A stretch of 8,726 nt of DNA, from assembly GCA_020696885.1 (NCBI GenBank), contig JAJFMS010000198.1:1-8726 (forward strand), given 5' to 3'. Within the stretch, counting starts at the first letter, position 1; each line of letters opens with the position of its first letter. Positions 1-6,485 of the stretch are shown piece after piece. The notes under the pieces are model-generated. The model was not told the DNA's origin. It searched no databases and saw only the letters and a program-made list of their open reading frames with translations. A program made the translations under genes and the position numbers. This DNA is from Armatimonadota bacterium (lineage in GTDB: Bacteria > Armatimonadota > SYMT01).

Positions 1-1359
1 CGTGACGATCAGGCTCTGCCCCGGAAGCAGGCTCGCAGCCGGCGCCACGAAGCGGTACCACGGGCTACCCACGGGCGGCTGGCAGGCGTCATCCTGGCTG
101 CCGGCCGAGGCCGTGTTCCAGGTGATGCCGAACGAGCTCAGGCCGTCGATCACGAAGTAGGCCGGGCCGACTACGGCCATCCCACCGTTGTTGGTGATCC
201 GCACTACCTGGAGGTAGGTGCCGCCGGCGCCCGCGATCGTGTTCAGGCGGGTGACGGACACGTGCTGTCCCAGGTTCATGTACTTCCGGTAGGGCGTGAT
301 ATCTACGGGGCCGGTGGCCTTGTTGCCGGAGCCGCCCGGAGCCGGCCCGTTGGTGGCCCCCCAGGCGTTGCACTCCGCGTCCAGGTTGCCGTCCACGTTC
401 TGATCCAGCGTAGCGCCCGTGTCTGAGTAGGAGCCCGGCACCACCGAGAGACCGCCCAGCTTGTTGTTGGCGATGTCGTTCTCGTAGATCCGGATATCGC
501 TGTTGGGCAACGGGAACTTGCCGCCGCTGGCCACTCGGACGCCGCGGTAGTTGGAGGCCAGGAACTGGTTGCCCTGCACGGTGATGCGGCTGTCGCCGCC
601 ACCGAGGATCAGGCCGTGGCCGTTCTTGGTGTTCCAGGAGACGTTGCCCGTGACGCTCACGTCCGACGCCCCGTAGAGCGCGATCGTGCCGTCGTTCAGG
701 ATCGAGTTGTTACTGATCGTGATGTTGTCGGCCGTGCCGCCCTTCACCCCACCCACCACTACGACGGAGCCGTTCTTGTTGGAGGTGAAGGTGTTGTTCG
801 AGATGGTGGCGTCCAGCAGGCCGAAGTCGGAGTAGATCCCGTCCCCGCTGGCGGCGCCCGGCCGGTTGTTGCTGCGGAACAGGTTGTTCTGGACGATGTG
901 GTTGGTACCGTTAAGGTACAGACCGAACGTGTTGTCCTGAACGAAGTTGTTCACGAAGATGATGCCGTCCACGAAGCGGTTCGGCACGTAAACGCCGGTT
1001 CCGGAGATGTCTCCGACCAGGTCACCGCCGGAGATGACGAAGCCGTCGATCGCCACGTTATTCGCGGATACCTGGATCCCGTTGCCGAGCACCGTTTCCG
1101 TACCGGGCCGAGAACCGGCGTAGCCGGGCACGCCGAACTGTACGCCATGCAGGATCAACGACTTGTTCACCACGATGTACGAGTTGGTCGTCCCGGCGGA
1201 GACGTTGATCGTGTCCCCGGCCGTAGCGCCATTGATCGTAGCCTGCAGCGTGGCCGGCGTGGCCGCAAGTGTGGCTGCCGAAGCTTCCTTAGCACCCGCG
1301 AGCGATAGGACCGCGACCGTCATGACGGCGAGCGGTAAAAAATGAAAACGCACCATCAT
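1..1359 (-). CDS. Secreted right-handed parallel beta-helix protein, 3' end cut off by window edge
   Basis: My translation of the minus strand gives 453 stop-free codons from ATG at 1359 to position 1, so the C-terminus lies outside the window. An AAGGAG ribosome binding site (1363-1368) precedes two adjacent ATGs; the second (1356) has the better spacing of 6 nt. Residues 1-29 form a Sec signal peptide (Arg4, hydrophobic core, ASA-A cleavage site). Residues from about 35 to 330 are short repeats rich in Asn, Gly, Val and Ile (NNTFTSN, ISNNSI, VTGNVSWN), the asparagine ladder typical of pectate-lyase-like or NosD-like beta-helices. The helix ends in a CNAWGATNGPAPGGSG motif (Cys330), which resembles a common capping motif in such proteins. 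From about 358 a separate, probably Ig-like beta domain begins and continues past the edge. The fold is secure, but the activity is not: polysaccharide lyase, epimerase, glycosidase or adhesin are all possible. It is the last gene of the visible polysaccharide locus and has its own long leader. Confidence 0.86.
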   Translation of the reverse strand, partial: MMVRFHFLPLAVMTVAVLSLAGAKEASAATLAATPATLQATINGATAGDTINVSAGTTNSYIVVNKSLILHGVQFGVPGYAGSRPGTETVLGNGIQVSANNVAIDGFVISGGDLVGDISGTGVYVPNRFVDGIIFVNNFVQDNTFGLYLNGTNHIVQNNLFRSNNRPGAASGDGIYSDFGLLDATISNNTFTSNKNGSVVVVGGVKGGTADNITISNNSILNDGTIALYGASDVSVTGNVSWNTKNGHGLILGGGDSRITVQGNQFLASNYRGVRVASGGKFPLPNSDIRIYENDIANNKLGGLSVVPGSYSDTGATLDQNVDGNLDAECNAWGATNGPAPGGSGNKATGPVDITPYRKYMNLGQHVSVTRLNTIAGAGGTYLQVVRITNNGGMAVVGPAYFVIDGLSSFGITWNTASAGSQDDACQPPVGSPWYRFVAPAASLLPGQSLIVT

Positions 1360-1447
1360 CAGCTCCTTGGTGTCTGCGTGGCATCACACGGCGCACCACG
1401 ACCAGGCACTGCGCACGCGGTAGGAGTTACTCACGGCCCCAGCACGA

Positions 1448-1460
1448 AAGGCGGCGCCTT
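1448..1460 (-). other. Small hairpin in the leader of the beta-helix gene
   Basis: AAGGC (1448-1452) and GCCTT (1456-1460) form a perfect 5-bp inverted repeat around a 3-nt loop. On the minus strand it can be extended outward by a G-T and a G-C pair, and it is followed by TTTCGTG. It lies in the untranslated leader of the beta-helix gene. It could be a weak attenuator or simply leader structure, since the T-run is too short for a convincing terminator. Confidence 0.25.
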
Positions 1461-1474
1461 CCCCGAAGTCTACA

Positions 1475-1490
1475 AGCAATCAAGTGGCCG
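1475..1490 (-). promoter_or_regulatory. Possible sigma-54 promoter of the beta-helix gene
   Basis: Read on the minus strand, CGGCCACTTGATTGCT has the GG-N10-GC spacing of sigma-54 -24/-12 elements, with a good -12 half (TTGCT) but a -24 half that matches only at GGC. Transcription would start near 1464 and leave a leader of about 105 nt. The promoter sits in an AT-richer patch. GG-N10-GC also occurs by chance in GC-rich DNA, so this is a candidate only. Confidence 0.28.
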
Positions 1491-1559
1491 GCATCCATGG
1501 TAGTCGGCCCTGCCCCGATTATAAGTATAGTTGGTTGCCGTTACTTTATCTGTACCTTT

Positions 1560-1583
1560 GGCAGATTCCTTCGTAAATCTGCC
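1560..1583. promoter_or_regulatory. Perfect 8-bp inverted repeat upstream of the beta-helix gene, possible regulator site
   Basis: GGCAGATT (1560-1567) and AATCTGCC (1576-1583) are a perfect inverted repeat around an 8-nt spacer. It lies between the phosphatase stop (1633) and the beta-helix leader. No T-run follows on either strand, which argues against an intrinsic terminator. Its dyad symmetry, and its distance of about 96-119 nt upstream of the start predicted from the sigma-54-like element, are what an activator-binding site would show. It could also be an RNA hairpin at the 3' end of the phosphatase transcript. Confidence 0.4.
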
Positions 1584-1632
1584 TCCCGACCGACCGGGCC
1601 TGTCCTGCAACGCCGGCTTCCGGCCCCTGGGG

Positions 1633-2400
1633 CTATCGCCAGGGCCAGGACCAAGCGCGGCGGCGCGGCTCTCGATCCAGCTCCGGGTAAGGGAGCAGCT
1701 CGTTGCAGAGCACCCGGGCCGGGTTTTCGTTGACCAGTCGCTCGGTGGCCTCGTCGCCCACCAGGGTCGCGCAGCGCTGTGCGGCGCGGCGCAGGCAGGG
1801 CGGCCGGCTGGTATCTGAATGCGCGTCACTCGCTAACAGGGACACCCAGCCCCTCCGCAGCATCTCCTCCGCGCTTCGCTTCGCCGCGGATCCGAAGCTT
1901 CCCAGCAGGCTGCCGCCGTTGACCTGCACGTAGCACCCTCGCTCCAGAAGCTCGGTTAGCTCCTCATACCGGCCCTTCCACGTGGGCACCCGCTCTGGGT
2001 GCGCCAGGATGATCCGGTAACCTGCTGCCTGGAGCTGGAACAACGCCTGGTGGTTGAACGCCCCGAATTCCAATTGCGCCGTCTCCAGGAGCACGTAGGA
2101 GCTGCCTGCGAGCGTGAGCGCCGAGCCCTCTGCCAGCGATTTCGCCAGCGACGGGATCAAGATCACTTCCTGCCCGAGGTGTACTTCCAGCGGGATCGCC
2201 GCCGCCTTCAATCGCTCCTGATGCTCGCCCAGGCGGCCACGACAGCGCTCCACTTCGCCTTCCGCACCCGTCCAGTGCGGGGTGGTGATCGCCTTCCGCA
2301 CCCCGTCGGCATAGGCGAGGCGCGCCATGCGGATTGCGGTCTCCCAGTCCCCCGGGCCATCGTCGATGTTCGGGAGGAGGTGACAGTGAACGTCGATCAT
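1633..2400 (-). CDS. cpsB: CpsB/YwqE-type tyrosine-protein phosphatase (PHP domain)
   Basis: This 255-residue protein matches the usual length of the metal-dependent PHP-fold phosphatases that remove phosphate from tyrosines of Wzc/CapB-type kinases and so regulate capsule and exopolysaccharide export in the cytoplasm. The family's metal-site motifs are all visible in order: His5-Cys-His7 with Asp13-Asp14 (HCHLLPNIDDG), His42 (TTPH), Glu78 (GQEV), Glu106 (LLET), His134 with Arg137 (AHPER), and Asp192/His194 (SDAH). The start is fixed by MIDVHCH, the normal N-terminus of the family, although no clear ribosome binding site precedes it. The C-terminal tail is unusually rich in Arg and Trp (EPRRRAWSWPWR). 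The TAG stop lies in the loop of a 6-bp GC hairpin (1625-1644). It is separated from the upstream gene by a strong terminator, so it probably has its own transcription start. No Wzc-like kinase is visible in the window. Family assignment is firm; the substrate is inferred. Confidence 0.94.
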   Translation of the reverse strand: MIDVHCHLLPNIDDGPGDWETAIRMARLAYADGVRKAITTPHWTGAEGEVERCRGRLGEHQERLKAAAIPLEVHLGQEVILIPSLAKSLAEGSALTLAGSSYVLLETAQLEFGAFNHQALFQLQAAGYRIILAHPERVPTWKGRYEELTELLERGCYVQVNGGSLLGSFGSAAKRSAEEMLRRGWVSLLASDAHSDTSRPPCLRRAAQRCATLVGDEATERLVNENPARVLCNELLPYPELDREPRRRAWSWPWR

Positions 2401-2450
2401 CCCGGTCGCCGCCTACCCGCCGGCCTCATACCCTTGCAATTCTCGAAGCC

Positions 2451-2468
2451 CGCCCGGAAACCCGGGCG
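2451..2468 (-). other. Second GC hairpin below the main terminator
   Basis: CGCCCGG (2451-2457) and CCGGGCG (2462-2468) form a perfect 7-bp stem with a 4-nt loop. On the minus strand it follows the larger hairpin at 2475-2502 by 6 nt. It has no T-run of its own and may back up the main terminator or block 3' exonucleases. Confidence 0.45.
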
Positions 2469-2469
2469 C

Positions 2470-2502
2470 AAAACGGGGGCGCCGCATGTATGCGGCGCCC
2501 CC
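2470..2502 (-). terminator. Strong intrinsic-type terminator of the 2545-3225 gene
   Basis: GGGGGCGCCGCAT (2475-2487) and ATGCGGCGCCCCC (2490-2502) form a perfect 13-bp inverted repeat whose central pairs probably open into a loop. Read on the minus strand, the hairpin is followed by GTTTTG, a short T-tract. It begins 42 nt after the stop codon of the gene at 2545-3225. This should end that transcript and separate it from the phosphatase gene downstream. Confidence 0.75.
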
Positions 2503-2544
2503 GGAATCCGACGCACCGTGATGGCCGGCTGCCTGTGCGATCGC

Positions 2545-3225
2545 CTACCGGGTTACGCGAAGAGTTACCTTCGTCTCACCCACCAGCGCCGTCTTGCCTT
2601 CCGGCTGGTACTTCGCCGTGACGGTGATAGAACGCCCGTCCAGGTCCTTCCCGGCAGTTAGCGGGAGGCAGTAGCGGTGTGAAGAGCCCTGCTGTCGCAC
2701 CAGCCCGGCCTCGCCGGCCTTCAGCTCGATGGTGGTCTCCGGACGCTCGGTGATGTCATACCACTTGCCGTCCAGCAAAGACCGTCCGTGCACGTGGAAA
2801 CAGGCCGCCGTCCCGGAATCCAGGGCGTCGTGGTCCGAAACCAGCTCGACTTCCCCGATCTCGCGCTGCGCTTCGGGCAGCGGGCGCACCGAGCCCGAGC
2901 ACTCGCTCAGCGCACCGATGGCAAAAGCGCCCACGCCGCTGCCGCCGCCGACCGGAAGGAGCAGATTGGTGCTGCTACTGCCGTTGCCGCCGCCGCTGCG
3001 GACCTGACCGCCGCCGCTACCACCCGGCCCGGTGCCGCTGTCGTCACCGGTATCCGTGGTAGGGCCGTAGTCCGGACTGAAGCCAACGTTGCCGGTGGCG
3101 AATGCGAACTGGTAGGCGGAACCGATCAGGAACAGACCTACAGCACTGGCTGCGACCATCCGCCACCGCGAGCGCTGGACCGGTGCGGTTCCTCTTCGTC
3201 TAATCTTGCGTCTTGACTCAGCCAT
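2545..3225 (-). CDS. Unrecognised membrane-anchored or secreted protein with Gly/Ser-rich linker
   Basis: I do not recognise this 226-residue protein. It starts with a strongly basic stretch (nine Arg/Lys in the first 22 residues), followed by one hydrophobic segment (about 23-43) ending in AFA-TG. It could therefore be a signal anchor or a cleaved signal peptide, placing the rest in the periplasm or outside. Residues 58-100 are low-complexity Gly/Ser/Asp with runs of GGG, probably a flexible linker. Residues 105-226 look like a compact beta-rich domain with three cysteines (109, 142, 186), a charged middle (VELVSDHDALDSG) and beta strands near the end (SITVTAKY, TKVTLRV). The domain might be Ig-like, but no family can be named. 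The start is supported by GGAGGAG (3234-3240) 8 nt upstream. The gene has a private promoter-like region and a strong terminator, so it seems to be its own transcription unit inside the polysaccharide locus. Confidence 0.82.
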   Translation of the reverse strand: MAESRRKIRRRGTAPVQRSRWRMVAASAVGLFLIGSAYQFAFATGNVGFSPDYGPTTDTGDDSGTGPGGSGGGQVRSGGGNGSSSTNLLLPVGGGSGVGAFAIGALSECSGSVRPLPEAQREIGEVELVSDHDALDSGTAACFHVHGRSLLDGKWYDITERPETTIELKAGEAGLVRQQGSSHRYCLPLTAGKDLDGRSITVTAKYQPEGKTALVGETKVTLRVTR

Positions 3226-3243
3226 GCTTGCTGCTCCTCCGGC

Positions 3244-3271
3244 GTATCATACCTATGATACCACAGATACC
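3244..3271. promoter_or_regulatory. Palindrome and three 9-nt repeats just upstream of the 2545-3225 gene
   Basis: GTATCAT (3244-3250) and ATGATAC (3255-3261) are a perfect 7-bp inverted repeat with a 4-nt spacer. Read on the minus strand, the same block also divides exactly into three contiguous 9-nt units that each begin with GGTAT: GGTATCTGT, GGTATCATA and GGTATGATA (3263-3271, 3254-3262, 3245-3253). The block lies 3 nt upstream of the ribosome binding site and is AT-rich compared with its surroundings. It is well placed for an operator, or for a 5' RNA hairpin near the ribosome binding site. Confidence 0.45.
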
Positions 3272-3274
3272 GCC

Positions 3275-3303
3275 AGTTTACCGCCTCTAGTAAGACCGAC
3301 CAA
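3275..3303 (-). promoter_or_regulatory. Possible sigma-70-type promoter for the 2545-3225 gene
   Basis: On the minus strand TTGGTC (3298-3303) and TAAACT (3275-3280) are separated by exactly 17 nt. They match the TTGACA/TATAAT consensus at three or four positions of six each. Transcription would begin near 3267, so the palindrome at 3244-3261 would lie at the very start of the transcript. A 7-bp inverted repeat with a 19-nt loop (3278-3284 and 3304-3310) overlaps it and could be a weak end signal for the ligase gene. Confidence 0.3.
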
Positions 3304-3314
3304 GCGGTAATCTA

Positions 3315-4670
3315 TCATTCGCGGCCACGGCTTCCGATTCCTGCCGCCGCCATCCCCATTGCGAGCACTACCCACAGGAAAAGTGAGCACTCCGGGAACT
3401 CCCACGCGGGAGTGCCGATCGCGGCGACCATCTGGCCGGCCACCGAGGCCATGGAGCCGATGAGCACCGCACGCCGGAACCCGGGACGCGAGGACCGCAT
3501 CGCCCGGAACGCGGTGGCGAAGAATGCGGCTAACACTCCCAGGTACAACCCAATTCCTGTATAGCCGGTTTCGGCGGCCAATTGCAGGTAGGTATTGTGA
3601 GCATTTTCTGTAAGCCGGGGCCCGGTCTGCATAATCTCGAGCTGGCTGCGGCTGGGTGCGTTCGGGTGGAAGTACAGCGCCTGCTGTACGGAGTAGGTTC
3701 CGATCCCCCAACCGGTAAGGGGACGGTCGTTCAGCATCCGGATCGACTTGTCCCACATCGCCAATCGCCACTGGAAGCTGGCGTCCGAGGTCAGCCGCGT
3801 GAGCGACATGGCACGGCCCGTGACTCCACCCTGCATCTGGCTGACGATGAAGAACAGTCCCACGGCCAGCACCAATGTGGCGGCCGGGAGGAGCAGCTGG
3901 TGCTTCCGCACGCTAAGCGCGCGCTCCTGGTAAGCGGACACCGCGTAGAGACCGAGCATTACCAGCAGCGCGAAGGCGGTACCCAGCCAGGCGCTGCGGT
4001 TCTTACACACCAGGATTCCCGCGATCACGATGACCGCCGCGGCCTGGGCGCCGTAGCGCCGCCAGGGGTCGTCGTCCATCTGGGAGACCACCAGCACCAC
4101 GGGCAGCGTGAGGCAGAGCAGCCCCGCCAGGAGCTGTTCGTTGCGCATCGCCCCGGCCATCCGATCCAGGTGACCGTCCGTGGCGCTCACAAAGGCAAGC
4201 AGCGCAGAGAGACTGGCCGCTACCAGCAGCACCAGCATCAACTTCCCGAGCTGGCGGCGCACCGAGAGACCGTAAACGATGGCGAAGTAGACGAGCCCCC
4301 CGCCCACGTGGCGCATCGCCTCGTAGTTGCTTAGCTCCGGAATCGGGGAGCGAGCGGCAGAGATCCCCACCCACACCAGGAATAGGCCGATGGCCACGTT
4401 CGGCGCGGCGGTAACGGCGGCCAGTACCCGGGCGCGGGTCCACGCGCCTCCGGAGACCACGAGCACCGCCAGCACGATCCCCACCGCTTCGAACGCGAAC
4501 GCCTTTACGCTGAGCCAGGCTCCGGTTTTGGGAAGCGGCACAGTCGCGATCAGCAAGAGCAGGCCGGCCAGCAGCCAGAAGAGGCCGCTGTCCGCTCCGC
4601 CCCGGTCGCGGCGGGAGGGGGAAGGCTCCTGTTCCCGGAGCTCCGGCATGTCGGTGGATACTGCATTCAT
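3315..4670 (-). CDS. O-antigen ligase / Wzy-type polymerase (Wzy_C family)
   Basis: This 451-residue polytopic inner-membrane protein belongs to the O-antigen ligase/polymerase superfamily, which transfers or polymerises polyprenyl-diphosphate-linked glycans on the periplasmic side. About ten or more hydrophobic segments start at residue 29. The conserved Wzy_C features are visible: an Arg in NRSAWLG (Arg225) that begins a membrane segment, a large periplasmic region with RLAMWDKSIRMLNDRPLTGWG-type sequence, and ENAHNTYLQ with the usual catalytic His (His358), followed by GYTGIGLYLG. The start ATG lies 27 nt after the stop of the upstream transferase gene. I see no good ribosome binding site before it, so translation may be coupled; Met8 is an alternative start. 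The adjacent transferase points to a polysaccharide made on a lipid carrier. Sequence alone does not distinguish polymerase (Wzy) from ligase (WaaL). Confidence 0.9.
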   Translation of the reverse strand: MNAVSTDMPELREQEPSPSRRDRGGADSGLFWLLAGLLLLIATVPLPKTGAWLSVKAFAFEAVGIVLAVLVVSGGAWTRARVLAAVTAAPNVAIGLFLVWVGISAARSPIPELSNYEAMRHVGGGLVYFAIVYGLSVRRQLGKLMLVLLVAASLSALLAFVSATDGHLDRMAGAMRNEQLLAGLLCLTLPVVLVVSQMDDDPWRRYGAQAAAVIVIAGILVCKNRSAWLGTAFALLVMLGLYAVSAYQERALSVRKHQLLLPAATLVLAVGLFFIVSQMQGGVTGRAMSLTRLTSDASFQWRLAMWDKSIRMLNDRPLTGWGIGTYSVQQALYFHPNAPSRSQLEIMQTGPRLTENAHNTYLQLAAETGYTGIGLYLGVLAAFFATAFRAMRSSRPGFRRAVLIGSMASVAGQMVAAIGTPAWEFPECSLFLWVVLAMGMAAAGIGSRGRE

Positions 4671-4697
4671 GAGCGGTTGCCGGCCGTGGCCTATGCG

Positions 4698-6485
4698 CTA
4701 GGTGGCGGGCGCCACGAGCGCCTCATCCGGGCGGAACTCACGGCCGGATTCAAGGTCCTGATAAATCGCGATGTCGGCGGCAACGCACGCTGCGATCGCC
4801 TGCCGGGCGGTTTCGGACCGCATGGGCACCCCCAGCAGGCAGCAGGAGATGCCATGACGGCTCATCATCTCCGGAAGCTGCTCCACGGAGCCCAGCACCG
4901 GCACGCCATTCAAAGAACGACGCTCGAGCGCCAGCCCGTCGTCGAGGATTCCCACCACGTCCGCGCGGTGGGGCGCCACCGGGTCGCGCAGCTTCTGGAT
5001 GTGAGCCAGCGCTTCGGCGCCGGCGCCGAGAATGAGCACGCGCGGGGCATTGCGCACGGGGAGCGACCCGAACAGCTCCCGCAGCGCCACGAACCACATC
5101 CGCGCGCTCACCACGAGGACGGTAAAGAGCAGCCAGTCCGTGATCAGGGCGGCGCGGGAGAGGCCCCGGAAACCGGTGAGCACGCCGAGGATTACCGCTA
5201 CCGCCAGGGAGCCGAGAGCGCTGCCGGTGATGGCGGTAAGCGCGTCCGTCATCCCGGCGTATCGCCACACGCCCCGGTAGGCCCGGCAGAGGGCCAGCGC
5301 CAGCAGCTTCACCGCCAGGATCACCGGCAGCGTTACCACCAGCGTGCCGCGCATGTCCATCGGGATGTCTCCCTCGAACCGCAGCAGGTGCGCGCCGGCG
5401 AAGGAGATCAGGATCAACTGGACGTCCAGGAACACCTGGAGTATCTGTTTCTTGTAGCGGATGGTGCCGCCGATCAGCCGGACGTGGGACGGGACCTCGG
5501 ACTTCTCCTTGTAGACCTTCAGGAAGCCGAGGTAGAGGCCCAGCACCAGCAGACCGATCGCCAGCAGCGTGGCCAGCAGGATCACCACGAGCACGGAAAG
5601 CCGCGTTGCCGCCAGCGCCAGCACGCCGAACAGGGCAGTGAGCCCGTAGAACACCAGCACCGCGGCGCGCTCCGAAAGGCCCAGCGCTACCAGCCGGTGC
5701 GAGGAGTGGTCCCGACCCCCCTGGGAGACGGAGCGGCCGTGGAGCACGCGGCTCACGGAGACCAGCGTGGTGTCGAAGATCGGGATCGCCAGTACCACCA
5801 CCGGAAGCAGGAGCGCCAGTACCAGGTTGGGCGCGCTGCGCTGCGTGCCGTCCAGCGCCAGCGCCGCCAGCGAGAAGCCGAGGAACATACTCCCGCAGTC
5901 GCCCATGAAGATGCGAGCGGGATTGAAGTTGTAGATCAGGAAGCCGGCGGCGCCTCCGGCCAGCGCCAGCACCATCGCGGCGCTGGCGGCGTTGCCGTTG
6001 CCCAGGCAGTAGGCCCCCATGGCCAGCGCGGAGATCGCGGTCACCCCGGCGGCCAGGCCGTCCATGTTGTCCAGCAGGTTCACGGCGTTGGTGATGCCCA
6101 CCAGCCAGAACACCGTCACCGGAAGGGCGATCCAGGGCGGCAGCCCCTCGATGGTAGGACCCTGCGTGACAAACAAGGCGGCGGCGGCCAACTGCCCGAT
6201 CAGCTTGATGTAAGGAGGGAGGTGGAGCCGGTCGTCCGCCACCCCGAGCAGGAAGATCCCGAAGGCCGGCAGCAGCAGCGGCGGCATGCCGCCCGGGCCG
6301 TATTGCACCAGCCAGGTGATTGCGGTGCCCAGGAAGATGGCGATCCCGCCCATCAGTGCCGTGGGCCGCTGGTGCCAGCGGTCCTCGCGCGGACGGGCGA
6401 CCCAGCCGAGCCGATGCGCCGCCATGATGACCACGGGGGTCGCCAGGGCGGATATCAGAAGACTGGTTAAGAACGACCCAAGCAC
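4698..6485 (-). CDS. WecA/MraY-type polyprenyl-phosphate sugar-1-phosphate transferase fused to a CapD/FlaA1-like membrane and Rossmann region
   Basis: Taken from GTG at 6485 this is 595 residues. The first 320 form a polytopic WecA/MraY/TagO enzyme, which moves a sugar-1-phosphate (often GlcNAc-1-P) from a UDP-sugar to undecaprenyl phosphate and so begins a glycan. Its motifs are in order: Asp84-Asp85 (GVADDRLHLPPYIKL), NLLDNMDGL (136-144), GDCGS (195-199) and RDHSSHRL (258-265). From about 344 a second unit follows. It has four membrane segments with the YRGVWRYAG signature of CapD/WbpM/FlaA1 proteins, then a soluble Rossmann-like region starting RVLILGAGA (482-490). The catalytic SDR half found in true CapD dehydratases is absent, so this part probably senses a nucleotide or docks a partner. 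GTG 6485 is preceded 9 nt upstream by GGGGAG and begins exactly at the family's usual N-terminus. The frame is also open upstream into the epimerase, making a 935-codon reading frame (4698-7505). Confidence 0.87.
   Translation of the reverse strand: MLGSFLTSLLISALATPVVIMAAHRLGWVARPREDRWHQRPTALMGGIAIFLGTAITWLVQYGPGGMPPLLLPAFGIFLLGVADDRLHLPPYIKLIGQLAAAALFVTQGPTIEGLPPWIALPVTVFWLVGITNAVNLLDNMDGLAAGVTAISALAMGAYCLGNGNAASAAMVLALAGGAAGFLIYNFNPARIFMGDCGSMFLGFSLAALALDGTQRSAPNLVLALLLPVVVLAIPIFDTTLVSVSRVLHGRSVSQGGRDHSSHRLVALGLSERAAVLVFYGLTALFGVLALAATRLSVLVVILLATLLAIGLLVLGLYLGFLKVYKEKSEVPSHVRLIGGTIRYKKQILQVFLDVQLILISFAGAHLLRFEGDIPMDMRGTLVVTLPVILAVKLLALALCRAYRGVWRYAGMTDALTAITGSALGSLAVAVILGVLTGFRGLSRAALITDWLLFTVLVVSARMWFVALRELFGSLPVRNAPRVLILGAGAEALAHIQKLRDPVAPHRADVVGILDDGLALERRSLNGVPVLGSVEQLPEMMSRHGISCCLLGVPMRSETARQAIAACVAADIAIYQDLESGREFRPDEALVAPAT

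Noticed and set aside
616..1308. 230-codon plus-strand open frame
   Set aside because: It lies antisense to the beta-helix gene, whose minus-strand frame has a ribosome binding site, a signal peptide and clear repeat structure. The plus-strand product is Val/Arg/Asp-rich shadow sequence.
1427..1498. 23-codon minus-strand frame starting ATG at 1498 in the leader
   Set aside because: It has no ribosome binding site and an Arg-rich composition, and looks like chance.
1518..1523. TATAAT on the minus strand as a -10 box for the beta-helix gene
   Set aside because: A perfect hexamer, but no -35-like sequence occurs at 16-18 nt upstream and there is no extended -10 TGn. It is kept only as a weak alternative to the sigma-54-like element.
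2420..2460. Sigma-54-like element before the phosphatase gene (GG...TTGCA)
   Set aside because: The spacing between GG and GC is 11 nt, not the required 10. A GG-N10-GC without TT also occurs in the 7506-7616 spacer, showing that such matches arise by chance.
2930..3060. GCC-rich low-complexity tract as a tandem DNA repeat
   Set aside because: It simply encodes the Gly/Ser linker of the 2545-3225 protein, and the repeat units are irregular.
4677..6470. 597-codon plus-strand open frame
   Set aside because: It is antisense to the WecA/CapD-like gene. Its product is dominated by His, Gln, Arg and Gly with no domain-like pattern, as expected from the complement of GC-rich membrane-protein codons.
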